Positions 19,534 through 28,470 of a DNA stretch of 64,000 nt are shown here, one piece after another. Numbering within the stretch: position 1 is the stretch's first letter; each line of letters opens with the position of its first letter. Made by a program: the position numbers and the translations under genes. Source of the DNA: Archangium violaceum. GTDB lineage: Bacteria; Myxococcota; Myxococcia; Myxococcales; Myxococcaceae. The DNA is taken from positions 1,364,001-1,428,000 of the forward strand of contig NZ_CP069338.1 in assembly GCF_016859125.1 (NCBI RefSeq), given 5' to 3'. The notes under the pieces are model-generated. The model was not told where the DNA came from. It saw only the letters and a list, made by a program, of their open reading frames with translations, and ran no database searches.

Positions 19534-20562
19534 ATGCCGCCGTCCGCATCCCCTTCGTGGCCGCTCCAGGAAAGCCCCTGGCGAGTCCTCGCCCTGTCCA
19601 CGCTGGCACTGACCCTGGCCTGTGCCTCACGACCCGGAGTCTCCGCCGGAAGAGGGGAGCGCCCCGTGTCCTCCGCGTGCGACCCGGAGCGGGACCGGGC
19701 CGCCATCCTCCAGATGGCGGGCAACTACCGGGTCGGGTTCGCCTTCGACGAGACGGTGGGCTTCAGCGAGGGCTACACGCTCCACGCGCCCTACCGCGCG
19801 AACGCGACGGAGTGGGTGGAGGTGTTGGAGGACACGCCCCGGAAGGTGTCGCTCCAGCATGTCCTGATGATGGAGCGGGACGGCAAGCGCTCGACCCTGA
19901 AGCACTGGCGGCAGGACTGGACCTTCGAGGACACCACGCTGCTGGAGTTCCGCGGGCACCGGACGTGGGAGCGCCGCGTCCTGGCGCCTCACGAGGTGGC
20001 GTGCACGTGGAGTCAGGCCGTGTACGAAGTGGACGATGGACCCCGGTACGAGGCCCACGGACGGTGGACCCACGCCCACGGCGTGTCCGCCTGGCTGTCC
20101 GAGGAGACGTGGCGGCCCCTGCCCCGCCGCGAGTACACGAAGCGCAGTGACTACGACGTGCTCGTCACCACCAACCGGCATGCCCTGACGCCCACGGGAT
20201 GGGTGCATGAGCAGGACAGCCTCAAGGTGGCGCTCGGCCCGACCCCGCATGCCCTGGCACGGGAGCACGGACTCAATGTCTACACACGCCAGCCGGCCGA
20301 CGCGGCCTCCACCGGGACGAGCTCCGCCTGGAAGCAGACACAGGGCTTCTGGAGCGAGGTTCGTGACGAGTGGGAGGCCCTCTTCCAGACCCACCCGCGC
20401 TTCACCCTGCGGGACAGCGTCGACGGCAAGCCTCGCTACGAGCACCTCTTCGCGCTCGAGAAGAACACGGCGGCCTCCGAACGGCGTGAGCGGATCCGCG
20501 CGACGCTCGAGCGCTTCCTCGAAACCACGGTGAGTGCCAGGACAGCTCCCGCTGGCGAGTAG
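19534..20562 (+). CDS. DUF6607-family lipoprotein of haem/iron-uptake locus
   Basis: The 342-residue protein begins with a lipoprotein-type signal (ALTLACAS). Its body matches my memory of the DUF6607 family: MAGNYRVGFAFDET near the start, and W-rich segments such as LKHWRQDW and WTHAHG. This family is often encoded beside TonB-dependent haem receptors; its biochemical role is unknown. It is the first gene after the Fur-like box and lies 21 bases before the receptor gene, so it is probably iron-regulated and works in the cell envelope. Confidence 0.75.
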   Translation: MPPSASPSWPLQESPWRVLALSTLALTLACASRPGVSAGRGERPVSSACDPERDRAAILQMAGNYRVGFAFDETVGFSEGYTLHAPYRANATEWVEVLEDTPRKVSLQHVLMMERDGKRSTLKHWRQDWTFEDTTLLEFRGHRTWERRVLAPHEVACTWSQAVYEVDDGPRYEAHGRWTHAHGVSAWLSEETWRPLPRREYTKRSDYDVLVTTNRHALTPTGWVHEQDSLKVALGPTPHALAREHGLNVYTRQPADAASTGTSSAWKQTQGFWSEVRDEWEALFQTHPRFTLRDSVDGKPRYEHLFALEKNTAASERRERIRATLERFLETTVSARTAPAGE

Positions 20563-20583
20563 CCGGCCGTGAAAGGGGACGCG

Positions 20584-22506
20584 ATGCGCTGGCATGTATG
20601 GGTTCTCGTCTGGCTCGTGGGTGCGCCCGCGCTGGCACAGGGGAACGAGCCGCCCGTGGCCGTGGAGGGAGGGACCGCGGAAGAACCCGCGGCACAACAG
20701 ACCGTGGTGACGGCGTCCCGCTCCGTGGAGCGGCTCCAGGACACGCCGGTGGCCGTCGAGGTCATCACCCGCAAGGACATCGAGGCGACGGGGGCGCGTG
20801 ACCTGGCCGAGGCGCTGGGCGCACGTCCCGGCCTGGAGCTCCGGCGCAGCTTCGCGGGAACGGAGCTGCGGGTGCAGGGGATGTCACCCGAGTACACCCT
20901 CGTCCTGGTGGACGGCGAGCGCGTGACGGGGCGGCTGGGCGACGCCCTGGATTTCTCCCGGTTCTCCACGGAGGACATCGAGCAGGTGGAGCTCGTCCGG
21001 GGCCCGTCCTCGGTCCTCTATGGCAGCGACGCCGTGGCGGGGGTGATCAACATCATCACCCGCAAGGCGCGGCGTCCCCTGGGTGCCACGGCGCAGCTCT
21101 CTCTCGGCAGCCTGTGGCAGTTGGAGGTGGACGGCACCGCGGAGACACGGGGCGAGCGGGCGGGAATGCGGCTCAGTGGCGGATTCCAACGCCGCAATGG
21201 CTACGACCTGACTCCCGGCACTCCCGCGACCACGGGCAGCTCGCTCGAGGGCTACCAGGTCTCCTGGCGCGGAGATATGAGGGCCACGGAGTCGTTCCGG
21301 CTCGAGGCGAGTGCCGGTGCGTCCCGGCGGGTGCAGCGAGGCGTCGACGAGGGCGCGGCCAGCGCGCTGTTCGACCGCGCGAGTCAGAACGAGAGCTACG
21401 AGGCAACGCTGTCCCCCTCGCTGGTCCTCTCCCCCACCGGCACGCTCCATTTCTCGGGCCGCTACTCGCGCTTCCGCCATCGCTATGTGTTGGATCAACG
21501 CAACGCCTCCGTCCTGGATCAGGTGGAGGAGACGCACGAGCAGATGGCCCGGGTGGGCGTGCAGCTCGACCAGGGCCTGGCCCAGGTGCATCAGCTCGTG
21601 GTGGGCGTCGAGGCGATTGGCGAGACACTCGACTCCGACCGGCTGGCGGGCGCGGGCCGGCGCGGCCGTGTCTCGCTCTACGGACAGGACTCCTGGAAGA
21701 CGCCCCTGCCGGTGGCGCTCCACGTCGTGCCCGGCTTGCGGCTGGATGTGGACTCGGAGTTCGGAACGGTGCTGACGCCCCGGCTCGCCGTGCGGCTGGA
21801 GCCGGTGGAAGCGCTCACGGTGCGCGCCAGCTATGGCCATGCGTTCCGGGCACCGAGCTTCCAGGAACAGCTCATCGACTTCGAGAACCCGAGCGTGGGG
21901 TACGTGGTCGCGGGCAATCCCACGCTGCGACCCGAGCACTCCCGGGGCGTGACCCTGTCCGCGGAGTGGCGGATCACCAGCCGCGGCCTGCTTTGGACGA
22001 ACCTGTTCCGCAACGATCTCTCCGACATGATCTCCGTGGTGCAGGACGAGCGCTCCCCCACCCTGCGCTTCACCTACGCCAACATCTCGCGCGCGACCGT
22101 GCAGGGCGCGGAGGTGGGGTGGAAGCAACGGCTGCCACTCGGGGCCTGGCTGGACGTGGGCTACACGCTCATCAGCGCGCGGGACATCGAAGAGGACAGA
22201 CCGCTCGAAGGGCAGAGCACGCACCGGCTTACCACTCAGCTCGGGATGCGCTACCGGCCCTGGAAGCTGGAGGCCTCCCTGCAGGGGTCGCTGGTCGGCC
22301 CCCGCCCCTACTACCAGGCTCCCGATGGGACGGCTCGAACGGTCATGGCTCCCGCCTACGCGACCCTGGACGCACGGCTCGCCTACGGCGTGATGGAGAC
22401 GGTCCGGGCGTTCGTCGCCGGCCGCAACCTGCTGAACGCGGGGGATTCGCAATACCTGCCCATTCAGCCTCGCGCCTTCCACGCGGGGCTCATCCTCGAA
22501 TTGTGA
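20584..22506 (+). CDS. TonB-dependent outer-membrane receptor (haem/siderophore type)
   Basis: The 640-residue protein has a signal peptide ending PALAQ, a TonB-box-like segment (QTVVTASR), a plug domain (VITRKDIEATGARDLAEAL, then LVDGERVTG and LVRGPSSVLYGSDAVAGVINIITRK, with R-G-P-S-S-x-L-Y-G typical) and a 22-strand barrel ending in LILEL. The ATG at 20584 has an AAGGGG ribosome-binding site; the GTG at 20569 does not. The adjacent HmuY-like lipoproteins make haem the most likely ligand, as in the HmuR-HmuY pair of Porphyromonas, but vitamin B12 or siderophore cannot be excluded from sequence alone. Confidence 0.9.
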   Translation: MRWHVWVLVWLVGAPALAQGNEPPVAVEGGTAEEPAAQQTVVTASRSVERLQDTPVAVEVITRKDIEATGARDLAEALGARPGLELRRSFAGTELRVQGMSPEYTLVLVDGERVTGRLGDALDFSRFSTEDIEQVELVRGPSSVLYGSDAVAGVINIITRKARRPLGATAQLSLGSLWQLEVDGTAETRGERAGMRLSGGFQRRNGYDLTPGTPATTGSSLEGYQVSWRGDMRATESFRLEASAGASRRVQRGVDEGAASALFDRASQNESYEATLSPSLVLSPTGTLHFSGRYSRFRHRYVLDQRNASVLDQVEETHEQMARVGVQLDQGLAQVHQLVVGVEAIGETLDSDRLAGAGRRGRVSLYGQDSWKTPLPVALHVVPGLRLDVDSEFGTVLTPRLAVRLEPVEALTVRASYGHAFRAPSFQEQLIDFENPSVGYVVAGNPTLRPEHSRGVTLSAEWRITSRGLLWTNLFRNDLSDMISVVQDERSPTLRFTYANISRATVQGAEVGWKQRLPLGAWLDVGYTLISARDIEEDRPLEGQSTHRLTTQLGMRYRPWKLEASLQGSLVGPRPYYQAPDGTARTVMAPAYATLDARLAYGVMETVRAFVAGRNLLNAGDSQYLPIQPRAFHAGLILEL

Positions 22507-22516
22507 GGGAGGAAAC

Positions 22517-23131
22517 ATGATGAAACGCATTGCCCTGGTGCTCTGCCTCACCGCATGCGGTGGAGACATCCAACCGGAGCCGGGCCCCGACACGCAGACG
22601 CCCATCGACGGCACGCCGACCGACTGGTTCCGCCACACCTCTCAAGAGGACGGAACGGTAATCACAGTCGTCGATGCAACCGATGGGGCAGCGTGGAGGG
22701 CCCTCGACCTCGACACGCGCCAGACCGTGGAGGCCTCCTCGCAGGCCAACTGGGATCTGTCCTTCCAACGCTTCCACATCCGGACGCGAGGGGGGGTCAA
22801 CGGCACGGGAGGTGTCGTGGTGGCGGTGGTCACGGACCCCTTCGAGTCGATCTCCACAGCGCCCGCCTCGGGCTACCGGGAGGATGTCGCGGACGGTGCG
22901 GACACCGACAGCGAACCGGACAACGTCTTCGAAACGGAGGGCGGTTGGTACAGCTATGACGTGACCACCCATACGCTCTCACCGCGCGCCCTGACCTATG
23001 TCATCCGGAGCGATGCGGGCCGGTACTTCAAGCTTCAACTGCAGAGCTACTACGACCAGGCCGGCTCCCCCGCCATGCTCTCCTTCCGGTGGAAGCAGGT
23101 GGAGCCGCCGGTTCAATCCCCGACTCCCTGA
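22517..23131 (+). CDS. HmuY-family haem-binding lipoprotein (first copy)
   Basis: The 204-residue lipoprotein has a signal ending LCLTAC. It carries hallmarks of the HmuY family: the NWDLSFQRFHIRTRGG segment, the WYSYD motif, THTLSPRALTYVIRS, and a YYD near the C-terminus. HmuY proteins capture haem from host or prey haemoproteins and pass it to the TonB receptor. It starts 11 bases after the receptor gene behind a strong GGGAGG site. The second HmuY-like gene follows within 14 bases. Confidence 0.82.
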   Translation: MMKRIALVLCLTACGGDIQPEPGPDTQTPIDGTPTDWFRHTSQEDGTVITVVDATDGAAWRALDLDTRQTVEASSQANWDLSFQRFHIRTRGGVNGTGGVVVAVVTDPFESISTAPASGYREDVADGADTDSEPDNVFETEGGWYSYDVTTHTLSPRALTYVIRSDAGRYFKLQLQSYYDQAGSPAMLSFRWKQVEPPVQSPTP

Positions 23132-23144
23132 AAAGACACCGCTC

Positions 23145-23909
23145 ATGAAGAACAACATCTGGAAGATCACCCTCCTGACGCTCTCCCTGACGCTGGGGGC
23201 TTGCGACCCTTCGGAGCCCGAGCCCCAGCCCCAGCAGCCCCCGGCCGAGGCCCCGCGGTGCGAGGCGAGTCCGGTGCGCTGCGCCGAGCAGGGCATCGAC
23301 GCGTTGAACCTGCTGACCACGGTGTCCACGGGAGAGATCCGTGAGGAAGGAACGACTCCGGGCGAGTTCCACACCTATGTGGATGCACGGGCGGGCGGGA
23401 CCTCTCCCAAGCAATCCTATACCTACGCCCGCTTCACCTCCGAGGGACTGAGCCGGGTGGAGGTGGATGATCAGGCGGCCCTGGCCTCGACGGATTGGGA
23501 CATCGCCTTCCGCCGCTACAACATCCGGGTGAACAGCGGCGTGTCCGGACCCTCGTGCATCGCGGTGGCCCGGACCCCAGAGGGCACGACCTTCGACTCG
23601 GTGAAGGCGGTGGATTCCACCTGGGAGTTCCGCACCGAGAACTACTTCACCGAGAGCTGCGAGGTCATCTCCGGAGAGGCTTCCCTCGGCTCACCCGAGA
23701 CGCTGCTGGGCGGCTTCTGGACATACCAGGCCTGTCTGGCCATGACCGGCGACGTCTTCGTGGTGCGTCTGGCGGATGGGCGACATGTGAAGCTGGAGGT
23801 GACGCACTACTACGACCCGTCACCGCAGCAGACGTGCAATCAGACGGGCGAAGTGCCCCAGCCCAGCGGAGCGGCCCAGATTCGTGTCAGGTGGGCCTTC
23901 CTGCCGTGA
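23145..23909 (+). CDS. HmuY-family haem-binding lipoprotein (second copy)
   Basis: The 254-residue lipoprotein has a signal ending LTLGAC, then a linker rich in Glu, Pro and Gln. The core repeats the HmuY pattern: STDWDIAFRRYNIRVNSG, FWTYQ, FVVRLADGRHVKLEVTHYYD. It is related to, but clearly diverged from, the first copy and has extra Cys residues (CEASPVRCAEQ, TESCEVIS). The two may bind different haem sources or work in relay. Its stop overlaps the GTG start of the metalloprotease gene. Confidence 0.82.
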   Translation: MKNNIWKITLLTLSLTLGACDPSEPEPQPQQPPAEAPRCEASPVRCAEQGIDALNLLTTVSTGEIREEGTTPGEFHTYVDARAGGTSPKQSYTYARFTSEGLSRVEVDDQAALASTDWDIAFRRYNIRVNSGVSGPSCIAVARTPEGTTFDSVKAVDSTWEFRTENYFTESCEVISGEASLGSPETLLGGFWTYQACLAMTGDVFVVRLADGRHVKLEVTHYYDPSPQQTCNQTGEVPQPSGAAQIRVRWAFLP

Positions 23910-25330
23910 GGCTCGCCCCGTTGCTGCTCCTCCTGAGCGCCGGGGGCGCGAGCCCGGCCAATCCCTCACATGAGGCGCTCGGGAGGGAGCTGGGAGCATT
24001 GCTCCAGGGAGGCCGGCCCACCGAGGCCACGGCGGATCAGCCGCGCTTCGAGCCCGGCGAGCAGGTGGAATCGGTGGTGTCTCCCGGGGGTCTCTTCCGG
24101 CTCCACTTCTCGCGGAGTGGGCCCAACGCGGTCACGGCGGCGGACGCGGATGGGAACGGCGTTCCGGACTCCGTCGACACCGTGGCACGTACCTATGACG
24201 CCGTGGCTGTCTTCTACTCGGGGCTGGGCTACCGCCTGCCGCCCGAGGACTCCGGAGGGTCTGGCGAGCACGGCGGAGACGGACGCTTCGATGTCTACCT
24301 GGTGGACTTCGCCGGACGGGCGGATGGAGCCTTCCGGGTGGAAGGCTGTCTCACGACGGACATGGGTTGTAGCGGGTACATGCTCCAGGAGAACGACTTC
24401 GCTGGCTATGGCTATGCATCCTACGAGCAAGCCGTGGCCACGCTGGCGAGCCATGAGCTCTTCCACGCCGTGCAGGCCGCCTACCGCACCGGCCTGGGAC
24501 GCGTGGCGGAGGAAGGCACGGCGGTCTGGGCCTCCGAGCGCTTCGCTCCCGAGCTGGATGACCTTGAGCGCGCCGCCCCGGCGTACCTGTCGCTCGCGGA
24601 TCGCAGCCTGGTGGTGGACCCAGACGGACCAGCGCAGTCCTTCAGCTATGGCGCCTCGCTCTTCTTCCAATTCCTGAGTGAGCGCCTCGGAGAAGGAGTG
24701 GTGTTGTCGATGTGGGAGGAGAGCGTGCACGCGCCCTCCGCCCGCTGGCCGGCACTGCTGGAGACAGTCCTGCGCCGCGATTGGGGAATGGACTTCGACA
24801 CCGCGTTCAGCGAGTTCGCGCAATGGAACCTGGCCACGGGCGCGCGAGCGCGAGAAGGGAGTGGGTACGCACGAGGCGCGGACTACTCCGGTCTCGCTCT
24901 CACGGCCAAGGACCTCCCGGTGGATGAGGCTTCGGTGCGGGTGGCGGCCGCATCGACCCGCTACTTCGAAGTGGCGGGCGGGGCGGAGAGCGTCTCGGCG
25001 TCCTTCGAACCCAGGGAGGGAACGGACAGCGCGGCGGTCCACCTGCTGGTCGCGGCGGTGAACGAGCACGAGGTGCTGCGGGTCGCCCGTGCGGACGGGC
25101 CAGGAAGCCTGTCCGCCCAGGTGTCTGCCCGGGATGCCACACACGTGGTGGTGGCTGTGGTGAACGGACGCCCGGAGGGAGACGGCCGGTATGGACGGCT
25201 GCGCATCTCCGCCGCGTCCCCGGACGAGGAACCCGCTCGTGGCTGTCAGGCCGCTCCAGGGCCACTCCCCTGGGCACTGCTCCTGACCGCAACCGTGTGG
25301 CGACGTTCCCGGAGGCGGCGCACAACCTGA
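23906..25330 (+). CDS. Secreted zinc metalloprotease with MYXO-CTERM-like tail
   Basis: Translation from the GTG at 23906, which overlaps the previous stop as GTGA, gives a signal peptide (APLLLLLSAGGASPA) and a catalytic region with HEXXH as HELFHAV, followed by a downstream EEGTAVW consistent with a Glu-containing zinc site. The last 25 residues contain a Gly-Cys, a hydrophobic stretch and an Arg-rich end (RRSRRRR), like the MYXO-CTERM surface-sorting signal. The protein resembles the putative metalloproteases often annotated as the MXAN_6640 family. In this operon it may release haem by degrading haemoproteins, which is inference. Confidence 0.85.
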   Translation: MRLAPLLLLLSAGGASPANPSHEALGRELGALLQGGRPTEATADQPRFEPGEQVESVVSPGGLFRLHFSRSGPNAVTAADADGNGVPDSVDTVARTYDAVAVFYSGLGYRLPPEDSGGSGEHGGDGRFDVYLVDFAGRADGAFRVEGCLTTDMGCSGYMLQENDFAGYGYASYEQAVATLASHELFHAVQAAYRTGLGRVAEEGTAVWASERFAPELDDLERAAPAYLSLADRSLVVDPDGPAQSFSYGASLFFQFLSERLGEGVVLSMWEESVHAPSARWPALLETVLRRDWGMDFDTAFSEFAQWNLATGARAREGSGYARGADYSGLALTAKDLPVDEASVRVAAASTRYFEVAGGAESVSASFEPREGTDSAAVHLLVAAVNEHEVLRVARADGPGSLSAQVSARDATHVVVAVVNGRPEGDGRYGRLRISAASPDEEPARGCQAAPGPLPWALLLTATVWRRSRRRRTT

Positions 25331-25615
25331 TCCACGCCCACGGCCGTGCCGGGCGACGTCTCGCGCGTCACCGTCTCCGTCTCCGTCTCCGACATGGCCT
25401 CGCTCTCCACCGAGCTGGTGATCACCGATGGGGCGTGGGGCGGCATCCTCGGGGACATCCCCGCGGACCCGCGCCGCACCTTCCTCGCCCAGGCCTTCAC
25501 CGCCTCCAACACCCTGCGCTACGAGGGGCGCGCCGAGGACGTCAGCGTCACCGCCGGCTCCATGGGACTGGTGACCCTGACGCTTCAGGACGTCTCCGTC
25601 CCGCCGCCCTTCGGG
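25331..25615 (+). pseudogene. Fragment of an Ig-like secreted protein
   Basis: Right after the metalloprotease stop, in the same frame, runs a peptide (PGDVSRVTVSVSVSD, then TELVITDGAWGG, then FLAQAFTASNTLRYEG) that resembles the Ig-like domains of large myxobacterial surface proteins. It has no start signal and merges into unrelated sequence near 25615. It is most likely a stranded piece of a gene lost elsewhere. Confidence 0.45.
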
Positions 25616-25648
25616 CGGGAGCGTCTCCATCCCAGGGCCCTGTCTCTT

Positions 25649-25816
25649 TCAGAGACGGGCCATCCGCGCGAACTCGGCTTTGAGCCGTGGCACGGCGAAG
25701 TCGACGAACGCGCGGACCCTGGCAATCGACAGCCGGCCCTCGGGCGTAATCAAATGGACGGGCAACGGCGGCGGCTCGGCCTCCTCCAGCCACCACGGGT
25801 GGCGCTCAGCTCTCCT
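25649..25816 (-). pseudogene. C-terminal stub of a LysR-type regulator
   Basis: The minus strand encodes about 55 residues ending PVHLITPEGRLSIA, RVRAFVDFAV, PRLKAEFARM then stop. That is the characteristic C-terminus of LysR regulators. An in-frame stop lies just upstream and the DNA-binding domain is gone. It is one of several gene ends gathered at the border of the accessory region. Confidence 0.6.
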
Positions 25817-25960
25817 TCACCTGGGCGCTGCTGACCCCTGGTGGGAGTACTCCGAACGCGGGACTACGAGTGGCAAACGCCCCCTACACGAAGACGTGCC
25901 GGGCGGCGCTCGGGCTGCAAGAGCAGACGCCTGACTCCGGGGCCACGGTGCACCGAGGCC

Positions 25961-25987
25961 GCGGGTTCGATTCCCGTCGGGGACACA
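25961..25987 (+). pseudogene. 3' fragment of a tRNA gene
   Basis: A T-arm (GCGGG-TTCGATT-CCCGT) is followed by a 7-base acceptor strand CGGGGAC, discriminator A and CA. No matching 5' acceptor strand (GTCCCCG) or D/anticodon arms lie upstream, so only the 3' end is present. It is followed by a strong terminator. Such tRNA 3' ends are common attachment sites of integrative elements. The isotype is not assigned. Confidence 0.5.
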
Positions 25988-25993
25988 CGGAGA

Positions 25994-26031
25994 AGCCCAG
26001 CAATCTCAACGGGTTGCTGGGCTTTTCTTTT
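25994..26031 (+). terminator. Rho-independent terminator after tRNA fragment
   Basis: AGCCCAGCAA (25994-26003) pairs perfectly with TTGCTGGGCT (26014-26023) around a 10-base loop and is followed by TTTCTTTT. It has the form of a tRNA-operon terminator. Confidence 0.8.
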
Positions 26032-26127
26032 GCCCCCGGTCCGCCATGTGCCCCCAGTGTGCCCCGCTGGCGTCTCCAGCCCAGCACGGCGCGCGGTCAT
26101 GGGGATGGCCCGATCAAGCTCCTGCAC

Positions 26128-26266
26128 CGCGCTCCCAGCAGGTGCGCGGCAGGGGCCTGGCTCTCCTGGCTGGGGCGGCTCGAGCCTCAACACCACGCGG
26201 CTCGAGGGGGCTCGCTCGCCGGGGCCTGCCTCTCACCTGCCGGGGGCTGGCCCAGGTGCTTCACCC
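26128..26266 (-). mobile_element. IS91-type transposase remnant, short copy
   Basis: About 140 bases match the outer (3') part of the repeat seen at 34961, 50284 and 55059, with the shared block GGCAGGGGCCTGGCT through GCTGGCCCAGGTGCT. On the minus strand it encodes only the last residues of the transposase-like frame (HLGQPPAGERQAP). The remaining 220 bases up to the deaminase gene show no clear feature. Confidence 0.5.
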
Positions 26267-26492
26267 ACGCGGCAGGTACGCCCGGCACCATCCAGCCCCC
26301 ACTTTGACATTCCAAGGACTTTCCTGGCTTTTCTTCTTGAAGCGAGTGTTGCCAGGAAATGGCGCCGCGGCGCGGACCACGAGCCTCCGTCGGCTCCGTG
26401 GGACATTTCAAAGCCCTCTCCGCTCCGTTCGGGCTCCTCGCCGCGCCGGCCGCGCTATCCTGCGCATGCACTCGAATAACCACGAGGGACAC

Positions 26493-26960
26493 ATGCGACC
26501 GGAGGACACGCAGCACCTGATGCATGCCATCGACCTGGCACGACGGGCACGAGCTCGGGGGGACGACCCCTTCGGCGCGGTGCTGGTGGACGCGAGAGGA
26601 CGCGTCCTGTTGGAAGGGCAGAACACAGTGGGGACGACGGGGGACTGCACCGGCCACGCGGAGTCCAACCTCATGAGGGAGGCCACCCGGCGATACCGTC
26701 TCGAGGAGCTCGCTGGCTCCACCCTCTACGCCAGCACCGAGCCGTGCGCCATGTGCGCGGGCGCCATCTTCTGGGGCGGCGTGCGGAGGGTCGTCTTCGC
26801 GCTCTCCTCCGAGGAACTGGGCCAGTTCACCGACCCCTCCGAGCCCGCCCTTCGCATGTCCTGCCGCGACGTCTTCGCCCGCGGCTCCGAGCCCACCGAG
26901 GTGGTGGGCCCGGTGGCGCTGCCGGAGGCCCGTGAGGTGCACGAGGGCTACTGGAAGTAA
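26493..26960 (+). CDS. Nucleoside/guanine deaminase-like enzyme
   Basis: The 155-residue protein has both zinc motifs of the cytidine/deoxycytidylate deaminase superfamily: GHAESN (His ligand and catalytic Glu) and TEPCAMCAGAIFW (two Cys ligands). The overall form is closest to guanine deaminase and tRNA adenosine deaminase-type proteins. It would hydrolytically deaminate a purine or pyrimidine base in the cytosol. The ATG at 26493 follows a GAGGGA site; a start nine codons earlier is possible. Confidence 0.85.
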   Translation: MRPEDTQHLMHAIDLARRARARGDDPFGAVLVDARGRVLLEGQNTVGTTGDCTGHAESNLMREATRRYRLEELAGSTLYASTEPCAMCAGAIFWGGVRRVVFALSSEELGQFTDPSEPALRMSCRDVFARGSEPTEVVGPVALPEAREVHEGYWK

Positions 26961-26995
26961 GAACTTCCATGGGCGAGGCGTTGCGCTTCGTGCCC

Positions 26996-27925
26996 TCAGT
27001 CTGGCTTCAGGATGATCTTTCCGCGCGCTCGGCCCGAGGCCTGATGACGAAGCGCGAGCTCCACTTCCGCGAGCGGGTGTTTCCGGTCCACGAGGACCTG
27101 GAGCGAGCCGGCGTCGCAGAGTCCGGAGATCAGGCCGAGGCGCGTAGCATCGGTCTTGTGGCTCATGCGGGTGGCCGACACCGCGTGCGCCTTCGCCAGC
27201 GCCTCATCCGGCGGTGTGGTGATGCTGACGAGAACGCCGCCCGCGCGGAGGACCGGGAAGGACCGCTGTTGCGTCTCCCCGCCGACCGTGTCGAGCACGA
27301 CGTCGACGCCGGACAGCTTCGCGGAGAAGTCCTCCGTCCGGTAGTCGATCACCTCGTCCGCGCCGAGCCGCCGCACGAGCTCCACATTGGAGCCCGACGC
27401 CGTGGCGAGGGTCCGGGCGCCCGCGAGCTTCGCGAGCTGCACCGCGAAGCTGCCGACGCCGCCCGCGCCCGCGTGGATCAGCACGGTCTGACCGCGCTTG
27501 AGGTGGGCGGTCTCGAACAGGGCCTGCCAGGCGGTACCGGCCGCGGTGGGCAGACCGGCCGCTTCCTCCCATGACAGGTGGGCCGGAGCGGCGGCCACAT
27601 GCGTCGCCGGAACGACGGCATATCGGGCGAAGGTGCCCCCGCGCACAGGATCCGGACGCGCGATGACCCGGTCTCCCTTGCGCCAGCGCGCCGCGAGCGG
27701 GCCAGCGCCCTCGACTGTACCGGCTAGATCGATACCGAGCGTGTAGGGGAAGGACAGGGGAAAGACCTCGCGCCGCTTGCCCCCCAGGAGCAGGAGATCG
27801 AGCGGGTTGAGGCTGGCCGCCTCGACGCGGATCAGCACTTCATCGGGTCCGGGCTGCGGCGTGGGGATGTCCTCGATGACCACGTTCCCGAAGTCGCCAT
27901 GGCCATGGATACGGGCTGCCTTCAT
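26996..27925 (-). CDS. Zinc-independent quinone oxidoreductase (MDR family)
   Basis: The 309-residue medium-chain dehydrogenase/reductase has an N-terminal GroES-like fold (MKAARIHGHGDFGNV, then PYTLGIDLAGTVE) and a Rossmann domain with the NADP(H)-binding loop HAGAGGVGSFAVQLAK. It lacks the structural-zinc Cys cluster, so it fits quinone or enone reductases. Its start overlaps the stop of the cyclase-like gene as ATGA, so they are co-expressed. The divergent LysR gene at 28510 probably controls the pair. Confidence 0.88.
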   Translation of the reverse strand: MKAARIHGHGDFGNVVIEDIPTPQPGPDEVLIRVEAASLNPLDLLLLGGKRREVFPLSFPYTLGIDLAGTVEGAGPLAARWRKGDRVIARPDPVRGGTFARYAVVPATHVAAAPAHLSWEEAAGLPTAAGTAWQALFETAHLKRGQTVLIHAGAGGVGSFAVQLAKLAGARTLATASGSNVELVRRLGADEVIDYRTEDFSAKLSGVDVVLDTVGGETQQRSFPVLRAGGVLVSITTPPDEALAKAHAVSATRMSHKTDATRLGLISGLCDAGSLQVLVDRKHPLAEVELALRHQASGRARGKIILKPD

Positions 27926-28401
27926 GACACGGCCTCCGAGGGGGTGGTGGCGTGGGCGGGCCAGGCTCCGACCTGGTTGAGCATCCCGAACCAATCCTCG
28001 AGATGCCAGGTGTGGGAGATCCGGCCGTTCTCGAGGTGGTGGAACTCGTGGATGGGAATGTGGATGGCCTTTCCGGTGGGCGCGATGCCGAACCATTCCC
28101 CCTGGTGCGTGCCGGTGATGAGGGCGCGCACGCCGGCCCGGCCGGGCGCTCCAATGATCTCCTGGATGGAGATCTGGACATCGGGAAACGCCGCGATGAA
28201 GCTCTTGATGATGGGTTTGAGCCCCTCGGGTCCCGGGCCCTGAGCGGGTGCCAGCGGAATGTCCTTCCAATCCGTGGACAGGGCTTCATCGAGAAGCTCG
28301 GGATTCTGCTCGTTGAACGCGCGGTAGAGTGTCTCGATGGAGCGCTGCTCGGTGGCTGTCAGCCCTGTCACCTGGGCCGGCGCCGTGTCTTTCTCTTTCA
28401 T
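27922..28401 (-). CDS. SnoaL-like ester cyclase-type protein
   Basis: The 159-residue SnoaL/NTF2-like fold has the SnoaL-type polyketide-cyclase pattern (LYRAFNEQNPELLDEALS, then GTHQGEWFGIAPTGK, then HEFHHLENGRISHTWHLEDW). Family members include polyketide cyclases and detoxifying hydrolases. It probably acts together with the co-translated oxidoreductase on a small organic compound; the substrate is unknown. A GAGGCGAG site precedes the ATG. Confidence 0.8.
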   Translation of the reverse strand: MKEKDTAPAQVTGLTATEQRSIETLYRAFNEQNPELLDEALSTDWKDIPLAPAQGPGPEGLKPIIKSFIAAFPDVQISIQEIIGAPGRAGVRALITGTHQGEWFGIAPTGKAIHIPIHEFHHLENGRISHTWHLEDWFGMLNQVGAWPAHATTPSEAVS

Positions 28402-28470
28402 GTTTGTACTCGCCTCGTGGTTGGGTTTGGGACGTGCCCGACGAGGACAAGATAGGGGGGCTGGAGCCAC

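Noticed and set aside
25911-25987. Complete tRNA gene
   Set aside because: Only the T-arm and 3' acceptor strand fit; no pairing 5' strand, D-arm or anticodon arm could be found upstream.
26046-26492. N-terminal extension of the deaminase to 304 residues
   Set aside because: The added sequence reads through an IS91 remnant and has no family resemblance; the 26493 start has a ribosome-binding site.
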